NCBI RefSeq assembly: GCF_003350545.1 | Contig: NZ_QQBA01000001.1 | Span: 346,348-410,347 of the forward strand | Length of the DNA: 64,000 nucleotides | Direction of reading: 5' to 3' | Source of the DNA: Flavobacterium glaciei | Lineage (GTDB): Bacteria > Bacteroidota > Bacteroidia > Flavobacteriales > Flavobacteriaceae | Shown here: in pieces, positions 9,078-18,633 of the stretch | Numbering within the stretch: position 1 is the first letter of the stretch | How the letters are laid out: each line of letters opens with the position of its first letter | Notes under the pieces: model-generated | The model's database searches: none | Seen by the model: the letters and a program-made list of their open reading frames with translations, nothing else | Told to the model about the DNA's origin: nothing | Translations under genes and position numbers: made by a program

Positions 9078-10787
9078 TTGAAATTCTCAACTATTTTAAT
9101 ATTCTTTCTAATTATTTGCCTCAATTGTTCGGCGCAAAATTTCCGATTATTAATATCAGGAAGCAACCCATTAGAAACAAAAACAATAGACTCACTGAAA
9201 TACAATACAATTCATAAGAATACGAAATCAATTAGTGAAGAGGTCATCATACTTTCGAAGAAATTATCTGATGTAGGCTACATAGATAACTCCAACACTA
9301 AATTTAACAAAGTAGACGACTCAACTTATACCGCTTATTTTACACTTGGAAAAAAAATCAAAACAATACATATATATATAGGTGAAAATTTAATTCTCGA
9401 AAATACAACTCAAACAAATAAAAAAAACGACACTATAAAATTACCATATTCAGAAATTAATTCTTTTCTAATAAAGACCGTTCAGAAATTAGAACAAAAT
9501 GGATTTGCGTTAGCAAGACTGAAATTAACAAACATTAAAAGAGCCGGAAATAGAATCCTTGCCGATTTAAAACTTGAATCCGACAAAAAAAGAACACTAA
9601 ACTCCATAATTGTAAATTACACAGAAAGCAACCGATCAAGTAAATTTCCAAATGGACATTTAGCACAAATCAATAGGAAGTATAAAAACAATGTATTTAA
9701 TCAGAAAATAGCGGACGAAATTTATAATGATTTTGAAAAATTTGGATTTATTAACCAAGTTAAATATCCAGAAATTTTATTCACAGAAGACACTACAAAA
9801 GTTTACGTATATCTTGAAAATAAAAAATCAAATACTTTTGATGGATTTGTTGGATTTTCAAACAATGAAAACAATACAATCAAACTGAACGGGTACTTAG
9901 ACGTGAAACTCGAAAACATTTTGGGTTCCGGAGAACAATTAGCTGTTTATTGGAAAAGCGATGGGAATGATCAAAAAACATTTAATGCTAGTATTGAACT
10001 TCCTTATTTACGCAAAACTCCAATAGGGTTAAAAGCAGGAATTCAATTATTTCGACAAGACAGTACTTTTCAAAACACAAAAACAACAATAGATCTAAGC
10101 TATTTTGCCAGTTATAATACCCGATTTTATTTGGGTTACCAAACAACAGAATCCAGCGACATTCAAAACTCAATAGACTCCTCAATAAGCGATTTTAGCA
10201 ATTCATTTTTAACATCCAGTTTTAACTACACCAAAATTGATATAGGCAATTTGACTTTTCCGATAAAAACTCATGTATTTGTAACAGTAGGAACTGGAAA
10301 ACGAGAAATCAACAATCAACTAGAAAACAACATAAAAAACAATCAGTTTTATATAAACATTCAAGCTTCACACAATTTTAATTTGAATAAAAAGAACATC
10401 ATAAATATAAATAGTCAGAATAACTTCCTACAAAGTAATAGTTATATTATTAACGAACTCTTTCGTTTTGGAGGATTTAATAGCATAAGAGGCTTTACAG
10501 AAAACAGCCTACAAGCACATTTCCAGACCTCACTTCTAACTGAATATCGATATATGCTCTCACCTAATCTATACATACATTCAATACTAGATTACTGCAT
10601 TTACAAGAACAAATCAAATATCGAAAACAAAGGAAATAACGAGGCACTCTTAGGTCTAGGACTAGGATTTGGAATACAAACAAAAAATGGCCTATTAAAA
10701 TTTGCTATAGCAAATGGAACCCCCAAAAACCAACAAATTGAATTTTATAACACAATTGCACATATTAGTTATAATGTTAAATTTTAA
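9078..10787 (+). CDS. Omp85-superfamily outer-membrane beta-barrel protein (BamA/TamA-like)
   Basis: 569 residues. The start is TTG at 9078: it yields a convincing Sec signal peptide (a hydrophobic run followed by CSAQ, cleavage near residue 20), and no upstream ATG is in frame. The N-terminal half is soluble, probably one or more POTRA-like domains. The C-terminal half has alternating barrel strands and the lid-loop motif FGGFNSIRGF, the RGF signature of Omp85 proteins. It ends in phenylalanine (NVKF), as expected of a barrel recognised by BAM. Too short and divergent to be BamA itself (BamA usually has five POTRA domains); TamA-like or a two-partner-type transporter are alternatives. Its substrate is unknown, and no partner secreted protein is adjacent. 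Confidence 0.75.
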   Translation: MKFSTILIFFLIICLNCSAQNFRLLISGSNPLETKTIDSLKYNTIHKNTKSISEEVIILSKKLSDVGYIDNSNTKFNKVDDSTYTAYFTLGKKIKTIHIYIGENLILENTTQTNKKNDTIKLPYSEINSFLIKTVQKLEQNGFALARLKLTNIKRAGNRILADLKLESDKKRTLNSIIVNYTESNRSSKFPNGHLAQINRKYKNNVFNQKIADEIYNDFEKFGFINQVKYPEILFTEDTTKVYVYLENKKSNTFDGFVGFSNNENNTIKLNGYLDVKLENILGSGEQLAVYWKSDGNDQKTFNASIELPYLRKTPIGLKAGIQLFRQDSTFQNTKTTIDLSYFASYNTRFYLGYQTTESSDIQNSIDSSISDFSNSFLTSSFNYTKIDIGNLTFPIKTHVFVTVGTGKREINNQLENNIKNNQFYINIQASHNFNLNKKNIININSQNNFLQSNSYIINELFRFGGFNSIRGFTENSLQAHFQTSLLTEYRYMLSPNLYIHSILDYCIYKNKSNIENKGNNEALLGLGLGFGIQTKNGLLKFAIANGTPKNQQIEFYNTIAHISYNVKF

Positions 10788-10871
10788 ATACAAAAAAAAA
10801 TAGAGATTTATATATTAGGAAAATTAACAAATTATTATGATGTTTGCGAGACTAATCCAAAATATTAAAAA

Positions 10872-13800
10872 ATGAAACTAAAGTTCAATGGAATCTTAGT
10901 ACTATTAGTAGTACTTATGGCGCAACTAACTTTTGCGCAAGAAAGATCTGTTTCAGGTGTTGTTTCTGATAATGCAGGATTGCCTATACCAGGCGTGAGT
11001 GTATTAGTTAAAGGAACAAAGAATGGAACACAAACTGATTTTGATGGAAAATATTCTATCAAAGCTAGCCCAAATGAGACACTTGTATTTAGCTACATTG
11101 GTATGAAAAGCGAAGAGCTTCTCGCAAAATCAGCTAATTTAAATGTGAAAATGCAAAGTACTGCAATGGAGCTAGAAAGTGTTGTAATTACAGCTCAAGG
11201 TATCAAAAGAGAAAAAAAGGCTCTAGGTTATGCTGTGAGCGAGATAAAATCTGCCGATATTGAGCAAAGAGCAGAAGGAGATGTTGCAAGAGTTCTAACT
11301 GGAAAAGCATCTGGGGTTAATATTAACCAAACTAGTGGTATTTCCGGATCTGGTACAAACATCAACATTCGTGGTTTAAACTCGATTTCAGGTAACACAC
11401 AACCTTTATTTATTGTTGATGGTGTGCCTTTTGCAAGTGACACTAATGCATCAGGAAATTTCGCTGATGGAAACTCTGGTTCAAGTCGTTTTCTAGATTT
11501 AGACCCAAACAACATCGCAAACGTAAACATCCTTAAAGGATATGCAGCAACTACACTTTATGGTACTGCCGGTAGAAATGGAGTAATTTTAATTACAACA
11601 AAAGGTGGTGCAAATAAAAAAGGAGCTAAAAAGAACGAAATAACAGTAAATCAATCTTTATTTTTTAATGAGATAGCTTCATTACCTGATTATCAAAACA
11701 CATTTGGTAATGGATTTGATCAGACTTATGGAAATTTCTTTTCAAACTGGGGTCCAGGTTTTTATAAAGATGGCCTAGGTGGTTATGCTGCACAAGGTTC
11801 TAACATCGCAGCTGATGGTACCATATTACACCCTTACAGCAGAGCAAGTTTAGCAACTGTATTCCCAGAATATCAAGGACAAAGAATTCCTTTTGAAGCA
11901 CGACCAAATAATGTTAAAGACTTTTTTAGAACTGGTGCTGTAATTAATACTAGCGTAAATTTAGCAGGAGCATCGGATGATGGCAACACCTCTTACAACT
12001 TCAACTTTGGAAATTTAAATGATGAAGGTTTTACACCAGGTAACGTTCTTAAAAGAACTTCTTTTAGTGCTGGTGGAATATCTAAATTAAGTAATAAATT
12101 TACTATCAGTGGAACAATGAACTTCTCAAGAACTGACTTTTTGACTCCTCCGGTAGCAAGAAGTAATGGTTCTGGTGTTGCAGGTGCTGGTTTATCTATT
12201 TTTGCTGATATCTTTTACACTCCACGAAATGTAGATTTGCAAAACTGGCCTTATCAACATCCAGTTACAGGTGAAAATTTAAGTTATCGTTCTGGAAATG
12301 ATATTGTGAACCCATACTGGACACTTAATAACTCATCTGTACGTCAAATTACAAATAGAACATTTGGTAATACGGCATTAAGTTATGATATCAATGACAA
12401 TTTAAAATTAAACTATAGAGTTGGTTTCGATTTCTACAATGAGCGCAACAGTTCTTACACTAATGTTGGAGCACCTAGAGGACCAGTTTTAGGAAATTAC
12501 AGAACTTTTGACAACAACAATTTAATTTGGGATCACAATATAATGCTTAATGGTAATTACCAATTAACAGATAAAATTGGACTTAATTTCACAGCTGGAG
12601 CTACATCAAGATTTCAAGCTTATGATCGTCAAGGGGTAAATAGTGTTGGGCAACTAATTTTTGGTGTACAAAGACACTATAACTTTACTACACAATCTCC
12701 AATACAATACTCTGAGAATAAAAATATTGTTGGTGTGTATGGCTTAGCAGAATTTGATTACGAAAAGTATTTGTATTTAAATTTATCAACTAGAACTGAC
12801 TGGGTTTCTAATACTTTTATTAATAGCATCACTTATCCAGCAGGTAGTATCTCTTTCATCCCAACGGAAGCATTCGACAATTTAAAAAGTACTAATGGAC
12901 TAAATTTCCTAAAATTAAGAGCAAGTTACGGAACATCAGCAGGTTTTGCAGATTCTTACCCAGTATCAAACAACTTAGATTTATCGGCTAGAGACTTCTC
13001 TGACGCTAATGGAGTTGTTAATCCTTCTCTACAAGCTAGTTCAAGATTAGGAAATGCAAATTTAAAACCAGAATTACTTTCAGAATATGAATTCGGTTTT
13101 GACTCTAAATTCTTTGATAACAGAATAGGATTAAACGCTTCTTATTTCTTAAGAACAACTAAAAACTTAATCACTGAAACCCCTATTGATCCTTCATCTG
13201 GTTTTTCTAGTATTTATACTAATATTGGAGAGTTAAGAGGTAATGGTATAGAAGTAGATTTAGATTTACACCTAGTAAAAAACAACGACAAAGGTTTCAA
13301 TTGGGAATTGTCTTCTAACTTCTTTAAAGGAGAAATGATTGTAAAAGATCTAGGAGAGTTAGAAAGAATAACAATAGCTGGTTTTACTAATTTAGGTAAC
13401 CAAGCTATAGAGGGAGAACAAATAGGTGTTATGGTTGGATCTAGAGTAAGAAGAGATGCTAATGGTAATTTTGTGGTTAACAGTGTTGGAGATTATGCTG
13501 TTGAAGCAGGACCTTTTATCATAGGTAATCCAAATCCTGACTTTACATTAAATACTACAAACACTTTCTCTTATAAAAATATAAACTTAAACTTTTTGAT
13601 AAGTTATGTAAGTGGTGGAGACGTATATTCTCAAACTACAGCAGCTTTATTAGGTAGAGGTTTGACAACAGACACAGTAGACAGACTACAATCATTTACT
13701 CTACCTGGTGTAAAAGAAGATGGCACACCAAACGATTTGCAAATTAACAACTCTACTTACTACTTTAATAACGTTGCATTTGGTCCTGATGAATTAAGTG

Positions 13801-14063
13801 TATATGATGGATCGGTAATTCGATTAAACGAAGTATCTTTAGGGTATAATTTCCCAGCAAAAATGATTGAAAGAACACCTTTTGGAAGCATCAGCTTCAG
13901 TGTTTCAGGATATAATCTTTACTATAATGCCTTCAATACTCCTAAAGGTGTAAACTTTGATCCAAACGTAGTTGGTACTGGAGTAGGTAATGGTAGAGGT
14001 TTTGATTTCTTAAACGGACCTAGCGGTAAAAGATATGGTTTTAGCATTAAAGCTACATTCTAA
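10872..14063 (+). CDS. SusC/RagA-family TonB-dependent outer-membrane receptor
   Basis: 1063 residues. Order: Sec signal peptide ending near TFAQ (residue 22); carboxypeptidase-regulatory-like domain (about 26-100, RSVSGVVSDNAGLPIPGVSV ... TDFDGKYSI); TonB-box region (MELESVVITAQG); plug domain with NINIRGLNSISGNTQPLFIV and ILKGYAATTLYGTAGRNGV; then a long barrel ending KRYGFSIKATF. SusC proteins import oligosaccharides or peptides with their SusD lid, powered by TonB-ExbBD, a candidate set of which lies at 60475-62403. The gene is first of a three-gene unit with SusD and a lipoprotein. A weak -7-like box (GATGTTTG, 10839-10846) precedes it. No glycoside hydrolase, peptidase or ECF/anti-sigma pair is adjacent, so the substrate cannot be named. 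Confidence 0.95.
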   Translation: MKLKFNGILVLLVVLMAQLTFAQERSVSGVVSDNAGLPIPGVSVLVKGTKNGTQTDFDGKYSIKASPNETLVFSYIGMKSEELLAKSANLNVKMQSTAMELESVVITAQGIKREKKALGYAVSEIKSADIEQRAEGDVARVLTGKASGVNINQTSGISGSGTNINIRGLNSISGNTQPLFIVDGVPFASDTNASGNFADGNSGSSRFLDLDPNNIANVNILKGYAATTLYGTAGRNGVILITTKGGANKKGAKKNEITVNQSLFFNEIASLPDYQNTFGNGFDQTYGNFFSNWGPGFYKDGLGGYAAQGSNIAADGTILHPYSRASLATVFPEYQGQRIPFEARPNNVKDFFRTGAVINTSVNLAGASDDGNTSYNFNFGNLNDEGFTPGNVLKRTSFSAGGISKLSNKFTISGTMNFSRTDFLTPPVARSNGSGVAGAGLSIFADIFYTPRNVDLQNWPYQHPVTGENLSYRSGNDIVNPYWTLNNSSVRQITNRTFGNTALSYDINDNLKLNYRVGFDFYNERNSSYTNVGAPRGPVLGNYRTFDNNNLIWDHNIMLNGNYQLTDKIGLNFTAGATSRFQAYDRQGVNSVGQLIFGVQRHYNFTTQSPIQYSENKNIVGVYGLAEFDYEKYLYLNLSTRTDWVSNTFINSITYPAGSISFIPTEAFDNLKSTNGLNFLKLRASYGTSAGFADSYPVSNNLDLSARDFSDANGVVNPSLQASSRLGNANLKPELLSEYEFGFDSKFFDNRIGLNASYFLRTTKNLITETPIDPSSGFSSIYTNIGELRGNGIEVDLDLHLVKNNDKGFNWELSSNFFKGEMIVKDLGELERITIAGFTNLGNQAIEGEQIGVMVGSRVRRDANGNFVVNSVGDYAVEAGPFIIGNPNPDFTLNTTNTFSYKNINLNFLISYVSGGDVYSQTTAALLGRGLTTDTVDRLQSFTLPGVKEDGTPNDLQINNSTYYFNNVAFGPDELSVYDGSVIRLNEVSLGYNFPAKMIERTPFGSISFSVSGYNLYYNAFNTPKGVNFDPNVVGTGVGNGRGFDFLNGPSGKRYGFSIKATF

Positions 14064-14080
14064 AAATTTAATAAACAATT

Positions 14081-15742
14081 ATGAAAAAAATAATAAAAAC
14101 AACAGGTTTACTTATTGCAATAATAAGTATGGTGACGTTTACCTCATGTGAAACCACTGAACTAAATCTGACAGATGATCCAAATGCAGCTTCAGCAACA
14201 GCTGCTGATCCAGACTTACTTTTAAACAAAGTTCAAGTACAATTTGCAGGTACTATGCAAAATTTTGGTACTGTAGGATCAGAAGTAAGTAGACTAAAAT
14301 GGATGTTTGGTCGTAATTACCAAGATGATGCTTATAGTGCAAGTACATTCAATGGTGATTGGACAAGTTCGTATGCTGTTATTTTAAAAAATAATAGAAT
14401 TATGAATCCTATAGCTGCTGAAAGAGGATTAACAAAACATATCGCTATTGGGCAAGTAATTGAAGCTTACACTTTAATTACATTGGTAGATTTCTTTGGT
14501 GATATACCGTATAGTGAAGCACTAGACGTTAACAATTTAAATCCTAAGCTTGATTCAGGGAAAGATGTTTACGAAGCGGCACTTGATTTATTAGACAAAT
14601 CAATTGTTAATTTTAACGCATCTGCGACTTCAAATCCTAAAATAGACTTTTACTATAACAAAAGTTGGGCTAAATGGATTAAACTAGCAAACACATTAAA
14701 ACTAAAAATTTATTTGCAAACTAGATTAGTGGATGCAACTGCCATCAGTAAATTTAATGCTATAATAGCTACAGGTTCATTCATTGGAACTGGTGAAGAC
14801 TTTGAATTCAACTGGGGTACAAGCAATGCAAATCCAGACTCCAGACATCCAGCATATGTTGAAAATTATACGCCTTCTGGTGTTGAAGCTGGATACCAAG
14901 CTAACTGGTTAATGAATGAAATGAAAAATGGTAAAACAACTCAAGACCCTAGAATGAGATACTATTTTTACAGACAAGTAAATACTGTTCCTGTAAACGA
15001 GCAAGATTTGAGATGTTCTGTAGAACCAGCACCTGCTCATTATGACGCTGGTGGACACGTATATTGTAGAATAGATGCAGACCAAGGATATTGGGGAAGA
15101 GATCACGGAAATGATGAAGGTATACCAAATGACAGAACTAAAAGAACTGCTGTAGGAGTTTATCCTGCAGGTGGTAAATTCGATGACAATACATTTAGAG
15201 CAATCAATAATGTATCTTTCGGAGCGAATGGAGCAGGTACTACTCCAATTGTTTTGGCTTCAACTGTAGATTTCTGGAGAGCAGAAGCAGCTTTATCACC
15301 AGGAGGAACTGGAGATGCAAGGTCTTTTATGACTGCCGGTATTCAAAAATCTATAACTAAAGTTAGAGGATTTATAACTAGAGATAAAACAGCTATCACA
15401 TCGTTTGCGCCTGCATTATCTGTTGACAACTTGTACATTACTGCTGTTCAAGACAAATACGATGCTGCTGTTTCAAATGCTAATAAATTAGATGTTGTAA
15501 TTACAGAATTCTTTATTTCTCTTTTCGGAAATGGTACAGATGCTTACAATGCATACAGAAGAACTGGATTCCCAAGAAAAATGCAGCCAAATATTGATGA
15601 AAAAGCAGATGGATTCATCCGTTCTTTCTTATATCCTGCTGATGTTACTGGAACGAATCCAAATATAAAACAAAAAGCAAAAGTAACGCAACGAGTGTTC
15701 TGGGATAACAACCCTGAAACTGGATTCCCAATTGGTAACTAA
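14081..15742 (+). CDS. SusD/RagB-family surface lipoprotein
   Basis: 553 residues. A lipoprotein signal peptide ends TFTSC with the lipidated cysteine at residue 23. The body shows SusD features: an early DDPNAASATAADPDLLLN segment, the helix-rich TPR-like fold, the WTSSYAVILKNNRIM region and C-terminal NAYRRTGFPRKMQPNI. SusD closes over the SusC barrel as a substrate-binding lid. It lies 17 bases after SusC and 13 before the next lipoprotein, so all three are probably one mRNA. It is of the SusD-like/RagB type rather than the starch-specific SusD. Confidence 0.92.
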   Translation: MKKIIKTTGLLIAIISMVTFTSCETTELNLTDDPNAASATAADPDLLLNKVQVQFAGTMQNFGTVGSEVSRLKWMFGRNYQDDAYSASTFNGDWTSSYAVILKNNRIMNPIAAERGLTKHIAIGQVIEAYTLITLVDFFGDIPYSEALDVNNLNPKLDSGKDVYEAALDLLDKSIVNFNASATSNPKIDFYYNKSWAKWIKLANTLKLKIYLQTRLVDATAISKFNAIIATGSFIGTGEDFEFNWGTSNANPDSRHPAYVENYTPSGVEAGYQANWLMNEMKNGKTTQDPRMRYYFYRQVNTVPVNEQDLRCSVEPAPAHYDAGGHVYCRIDADQGYWGRDHGNDEGIPNDRTKRTAVGVYPAGGKFDDNTFRAINNVSFGANGAGTTPIVLASTVDFWRAEAALSPGGTGDARSFMTAGIQKSITKVRGFITRDKTAITSFAPALSVDNLYITAVQDKYDAAVSNANKLDVVITEFFISLFGNGTDAYNAYRRTGFPRKMQPNIDEKADGFIRSFLYPADVTGTNPNIKQKAKVTQRVFWDNNPETGFPIGN

Positions 15743-15755
15743 ATAAAAAACGATC

Positions 15756-16709
15756 ATGAAAAAAATAATTATTTCTTTATGTGTTTTACTATCTTCGACA
15801 TTATTTTTCTCTTGTAGCGAAGGAGATAATCCGATAGATTATGTATTAGAAAACACACAAAATGGTGGTGGAAATTTACGTACCATCAAAGTAGACAATC
15901 CAAGTATTGCTACAGGTGATGCAAACGCAAAATTCCAAGTAAATTTAGAAGTGCAGGATGCAAATGATGGTCAGAATACAGAACGAATTGATGTCTATGT
16001 TAGATTTATAGACAATTCAGCAGGTAATGGTAGTAATCCAAAAACTGAAGCTTTACTAAAATCAATTCCAGCTTCTGCATTTACAGCTGGTACGAGAGAA
16101 CTACCTTTTGCAACTGTATCAGTATCTATTGCTGAACTTAAAACAAAGTTTGCTTTGACAGATTCGCAATACACTGGAGGAGATGTGTTTGTTATCAGAT
16201 TGGCACAAGTTTTAAAAGATGGTAGAATTTTTACTAGAGCTAATTCTAACTCTAATATTGTAGGTGGAGCTTATTTTAATTCTCCATTTCAATACAATGC
16301 CAATGTGGTTTGTCCTATAACTGAAAGTTTAGCTGGAACGCATACATTCGTGACAACAAATATGAAAGCTGCAGGTGCTGCTTGTGGAACATCCGTGTCT
16401 GGATCAGTAGTTTTTGGAGCAACGGCAACGCCTGGAGTATATACAATAAGTGATTTATCATTTGGTATGTTCGGATCAAGTTGTTACGGAGACAATCCTG
16501 CTTTTAGCGCAAGTTCACGTGTAACATGGTTTTGTAGTAACTTAATTGCAAGTGGAACTGATCAATATGGTGACTCTTATACATACACTATAGTAGCCGC
16601 TGCTGGTCCAACAATAACTATCAACTGGCGTAGTACATACAACGATTCAGGAACAACAGTATTGACAAGACAAGGTGGAGCAAATTGGCCTACTGATTTT
16701 ATGAGATAA
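15756..16709 (+). CDS. Surface lipoprotein encoded with SusC/SusD, function unknown
   Basis: 317 residues. A lipoprotein signal peptide ends FFSC with the cysteine at residue 20, followed by an acidic SEGDN stretch of the kind linked to surface export in Bacteroidota. The mature part looks beta-rich: a first domain with NLEVQDANDGQ and IDVYVRF, and a second from about residue 185 that has several cysteines (VVCPITESLAG, AACGTSV, SSCYGDN, WFCSN). In SusCD loci such accessory lipoproteins usually bind the ligand or shape the complex; that role is inferred from position only. The gene ends 21 bases before a terminator. Confidence 0.75.
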   Translation: MKKIIISLCVLLSSTLFFSCSEGDNPIDYVLENTQNGGGNLRTIKVDNPSIATGDANAKFQVNLEVQDANDGQNTERIDVYVRFIDNSAGNGSNPKTEALLKSIPASAFTAGTRELPFATVSVSIAELKTKFALTDSQYTGGDVFVIRLAQVLKDGRIFTRANSNSNIVGGAYFNSPFQYNANVVCPITESLAGTHTFVTTNMKAAGAACGTSVSGSVVFGATATPGVYTISDLSFGMFGSSCYGDNPAFSASSRVTWFCSNLIASGTDQYGDSYTYTIVAAAGPTITINWRSTYNDSGTTVLTRQGGANWPTDFMR

Positions 16710-16730
16710 TCACATCCAATTAAAACATTG

Positions 16731-16763
16731 AAACCATCCTATTTTTTAGGGTGGTTTTTTTTT
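16731..16763 (+). terminator. Rho-independent terminator of the SusC-SusD-lipoprotein unit
   Basis: Stem AAACCATCCT (16731-16740) pairs with AGGGTGGTTT (16748-16757) with one G-U wobble, followed by a run of T. It lies directly before the rlmB -7 box. Confidence 0.85.
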
Positions 16764-16764
16764 A

Positions 16765-16772
16765 TATCTTTG
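16765..16772 (+). promoter_or_regulatory. -7 box of rlmB, 4 bases before its ATG
   Basis: TATCTTTG matches TAnnTTTG perfectly and ends 4 bases before the rlmB ATG at 16777, implying a leaderless transcript. The matching -33 position falls in the T tract and hairpin of the preceding terminator; no clear TTTG is present there. Confidence 0.65.
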
Positions 16773-16776
16773 CAAC

Positions 16777-17511
16777 ATGGAAAAAGAACATCAAATATTT
16801 GGAATTAGAGCGATAATTGAAGCTATACAAGCAGGCGCAACAGTAGATAAAGTATACATTCAGAAGGAAGCGAGCAGCGAACTAATGAAAGACTTAATGA
16901 AAGTGATGAAGCGCGGAAACATCAACTTTTCCTATGTTCCTGTTGAAAAACTAAACCGATTGACTCCTAACAATCATCAAGGTGCAGTAGCTACAATATC
17001 TCCAATTTCGTTTTTTGACTTAGAATCTTTGATAGAAACGGTAATCGAAAATGGTAAAAAACCTTTGTTTTTGATATTAGATCAAATATCTGATGCGCGT
17101 AATTTTGGTGCTATCATCAGAACTGCCGAATGTACTGGAGTAAATGGAATCATTGTTCAAAAAGCAGGATCAGCTCCTGTTAATGGCGATACTGTAAAAA
17201 CATCTGCTGGAGCAGTTTTCAACATCCCAATTTGTAAAGTTGAACACATAAAGGACGCCATTTTTCTTTTACAAGCTAGTGGAATAAAAACTGTGGCTGC
17301 AACAGAAAAGACAGATCAAAATATTTATGACATTTCGTTAAATGAACCTATTGCAATCATTATGGGTTCTGAGGATCGTGGTGTAAACCCGTCAGTCCTA
17401 AAAATTGTAGATGAAAAAGCAAAACTTCCAATGTTTGGTACTATTGGTTCATTAAATGTATCTGTAGCTTGTGGCGCATTTTTATATGAAGCAGTGAGAC
17501 AAAGATCTTAG
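16777..17511 (+). CDS. rlmB: 23S rRNA 2'-O-ribose methyltransferase, TrmH/SpoU family
   Basis: 244 residues. An N-terminal substrate-binding domain (MEKEHQIFGIRAIIEAIQAG) is followed by the SPOUT knotted methyltransferase domain. Its three motifs are visible: ARNFGAIIRTAECTGV, IIMGSEDRGVNP and LNVSVACGAFLYEAVRQR. The family uses SAM; RlmB methylates G2251 of 23S rRNA in E. coli. Assignment to RlmB rather than another TrmH paralogue rests on length and the N-terminal domain. The gene stands alone between a terminator and the convergent rhomboid gene. Confidence 0.88.
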   Translation: MEKEHQIFGIRAIIEAIQAGATVDKVYIQKEASSELMKDLMKVMKRGNINFSYVPVEKLNRLTPNNHQGAVATISPISFFDLESLIETVIENGKKPLFLILDQISDARNFGAIIRTAECTGVNGIIVQKAGSAPVNGDTVKTSAGAVFNIPICKVEHIKDAIFLLQASGIKTVAATEKTDQNIYDISLNEPIAIIMGSEDRGVNPSVLKIVDEKAKLPMFGTIGSLNVSVACGAFLYEAVRQRS

Positions 17512-17568
17512 ATTTCTACTTTTTAGATTTTAATAATATCACACAATAATAAATCAATTGAAAATGAA

Positions 17569-18357
17569 TTAAGACTCCGGTTTTGATTCATTTTTTTCAT
17601 TTGTTACAACTTCATAATTTACCTTCAAAACAGAAGTAAAGTATGTTGATGATTCCTCTAGTTCATCAAAAAATTCAAGTTTAGGTAAATCAACAAAATT
17701 ACCATTAGCATCAAAACGCTGCATAAATTTATCATCAGAAGGATCGAAATCTGGATGTTCCCAATCATATTTTATGATTTTTTTATACTCAGGAGTTTTA
17801 TAAATAAACGAAAGAATTAAACCTGTCATCAACCCTGCTAAATGACCTTCCCAAGATATAGAATTTTCGCCTTGCACAGCTGGGGTAGGGAAAACATACC
17901 AGACCAACCCGCCATATACAACAATAACAGCAAGAGACAATGCCACAAGACGACTATACTTTGTCTGAATACCTTTAAAAAAAACAAAACTAAAAAGTAC
18001 ATATATCAATCCGCTGGCACCGATATGATAATTATCTCTGCCGATGATCCAAGTAATAAATCCTGACAAAATAATCCCGTAACCGATGACGTGCAATGAC
18101 TGTTTAGCATAAAAAAACTGCAAGGCAGCTAAAAGTATCAATAGCGGAAAAGAATTATTATACAAATGTTTCATGTCTGCATGAATAAAAGGACTAAAAA
18201 TAATCCCTTGTAAACCTGAAATAGTTCGAGGGTAAATACCGTTTTGAATAAAGTCAAAATCAAACCTGATTTCAAGCCAAAAGACAAACCACAGCGACAC
18301 CACAAAAAAAAGAGGTAGTCCAATAACTGCATTGGTGAATTTGAAATGTTTATCCAT
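17569..18357 (-). CDS. Rhomboid-family intramembrane serine protease
   Basis: 262 residues with about six membrane helices. The catalytic dyad is visible: Ser116 in GASG (residues 114-117) and His172 in WEGHLAGLMTG. The HLYNN motif (residues 64-68) supplies the oxyanion asparagine, and a WR-like L1 region precedes it. A soluble acidic C-terminal tail of about 65 residues (from about 195) faces one side of the membrane. Rhomboids cleave transmembrane segments of other proteins; the substrate here is unknown. It is convergent with rlmB and has no operon partner. Confidence 0.88.
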   Translation of the reverse strand: MDKHFKFTNAVIGLPLFFVVSLWFVFWLEIRFDFDFIQNGIYPRTISGLQGIIFSPFIHADMKHLYNNSFPLLILLAALQFFYAKQSLHVIGYGIILSGFITWIIGRDNYHIGASGLIYVLFSFVFFKGIQTKYSRLVALSLAVIVVYGGLVWYVFPTPAVQGENSISWEGHLAGLMTGLILSFIYKTPEYKKIIKYDWEHPDFDPSDDKFMQRFDANGNFVDLPKLEFFDELEESSTYFTSVLKVNYEVVTNEKNESKPES

Positions 18358-18468
18358 GAATAACGAAATATTTTATGTTTTGATTCTAATTCAAATACTT
18401 GTCCAAAAAAAATTTAATGCTATTTTGTCATAAAACTTACAAAAAAAATAAATAAACCACCAAATTCC

Positions 18469-18571
18469 TAGCCCAGATGATCTCGAAGTCTCGGGAGGCA
18501 TCCTTTTTTTCTCGCTATAATAACGAGATATAAAAATATAGTATATCCCGAAACTTCGGGAGAAACAGCTC
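18469..18571. repeat. Intergenic inverted-repeat element, possibly a diverged copy of the dispersed repeat
   Basis: The gap between the rhomboid gene and rarA starts with TAGCCCAGATG, the same 11 bases that open the repeat at 33829, and ends in CAGCTC. Inside, TCTCGAAGTCTCGGGA (18481-18496) is an inverted copy (14 of 16) of TCCCGAAACTTCGGGA (18546-18561). An inner TCTCG...CGAGA hairpin lies between them. The shared opening suggests a relative of the two longer copies, but the interior does not align, so the link is tentative. Confidence 0.45.
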
Positions 18572-18621
18572 ATAAAAAACAAACTTTACCCTAAGCAAAC
18601 TGTTGCAAATTAAAAAAACTG

Positions 18622-18629
18622 TAATTTTA
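18622..18629 (+). promoter_or_regulatory. -7-like box of rarA, 4 bases before its ATG
   Basis: TAATTTTA (consensus TAnnTTTG with A for the last G) ends 4 bases before the ATG at 18634, the same spacing seen at rlmB and several other genes here. Confidence 0.45.
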
Positions 18630-18633
18630 CGCA

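Noticed and set aside
18391..18582. Minus-strand frame of 63 codons upstream of the rhomboid gene
   Set aside because: It lies over the inverted-repeat element; the translation follows the repeat and has no start context or family match.
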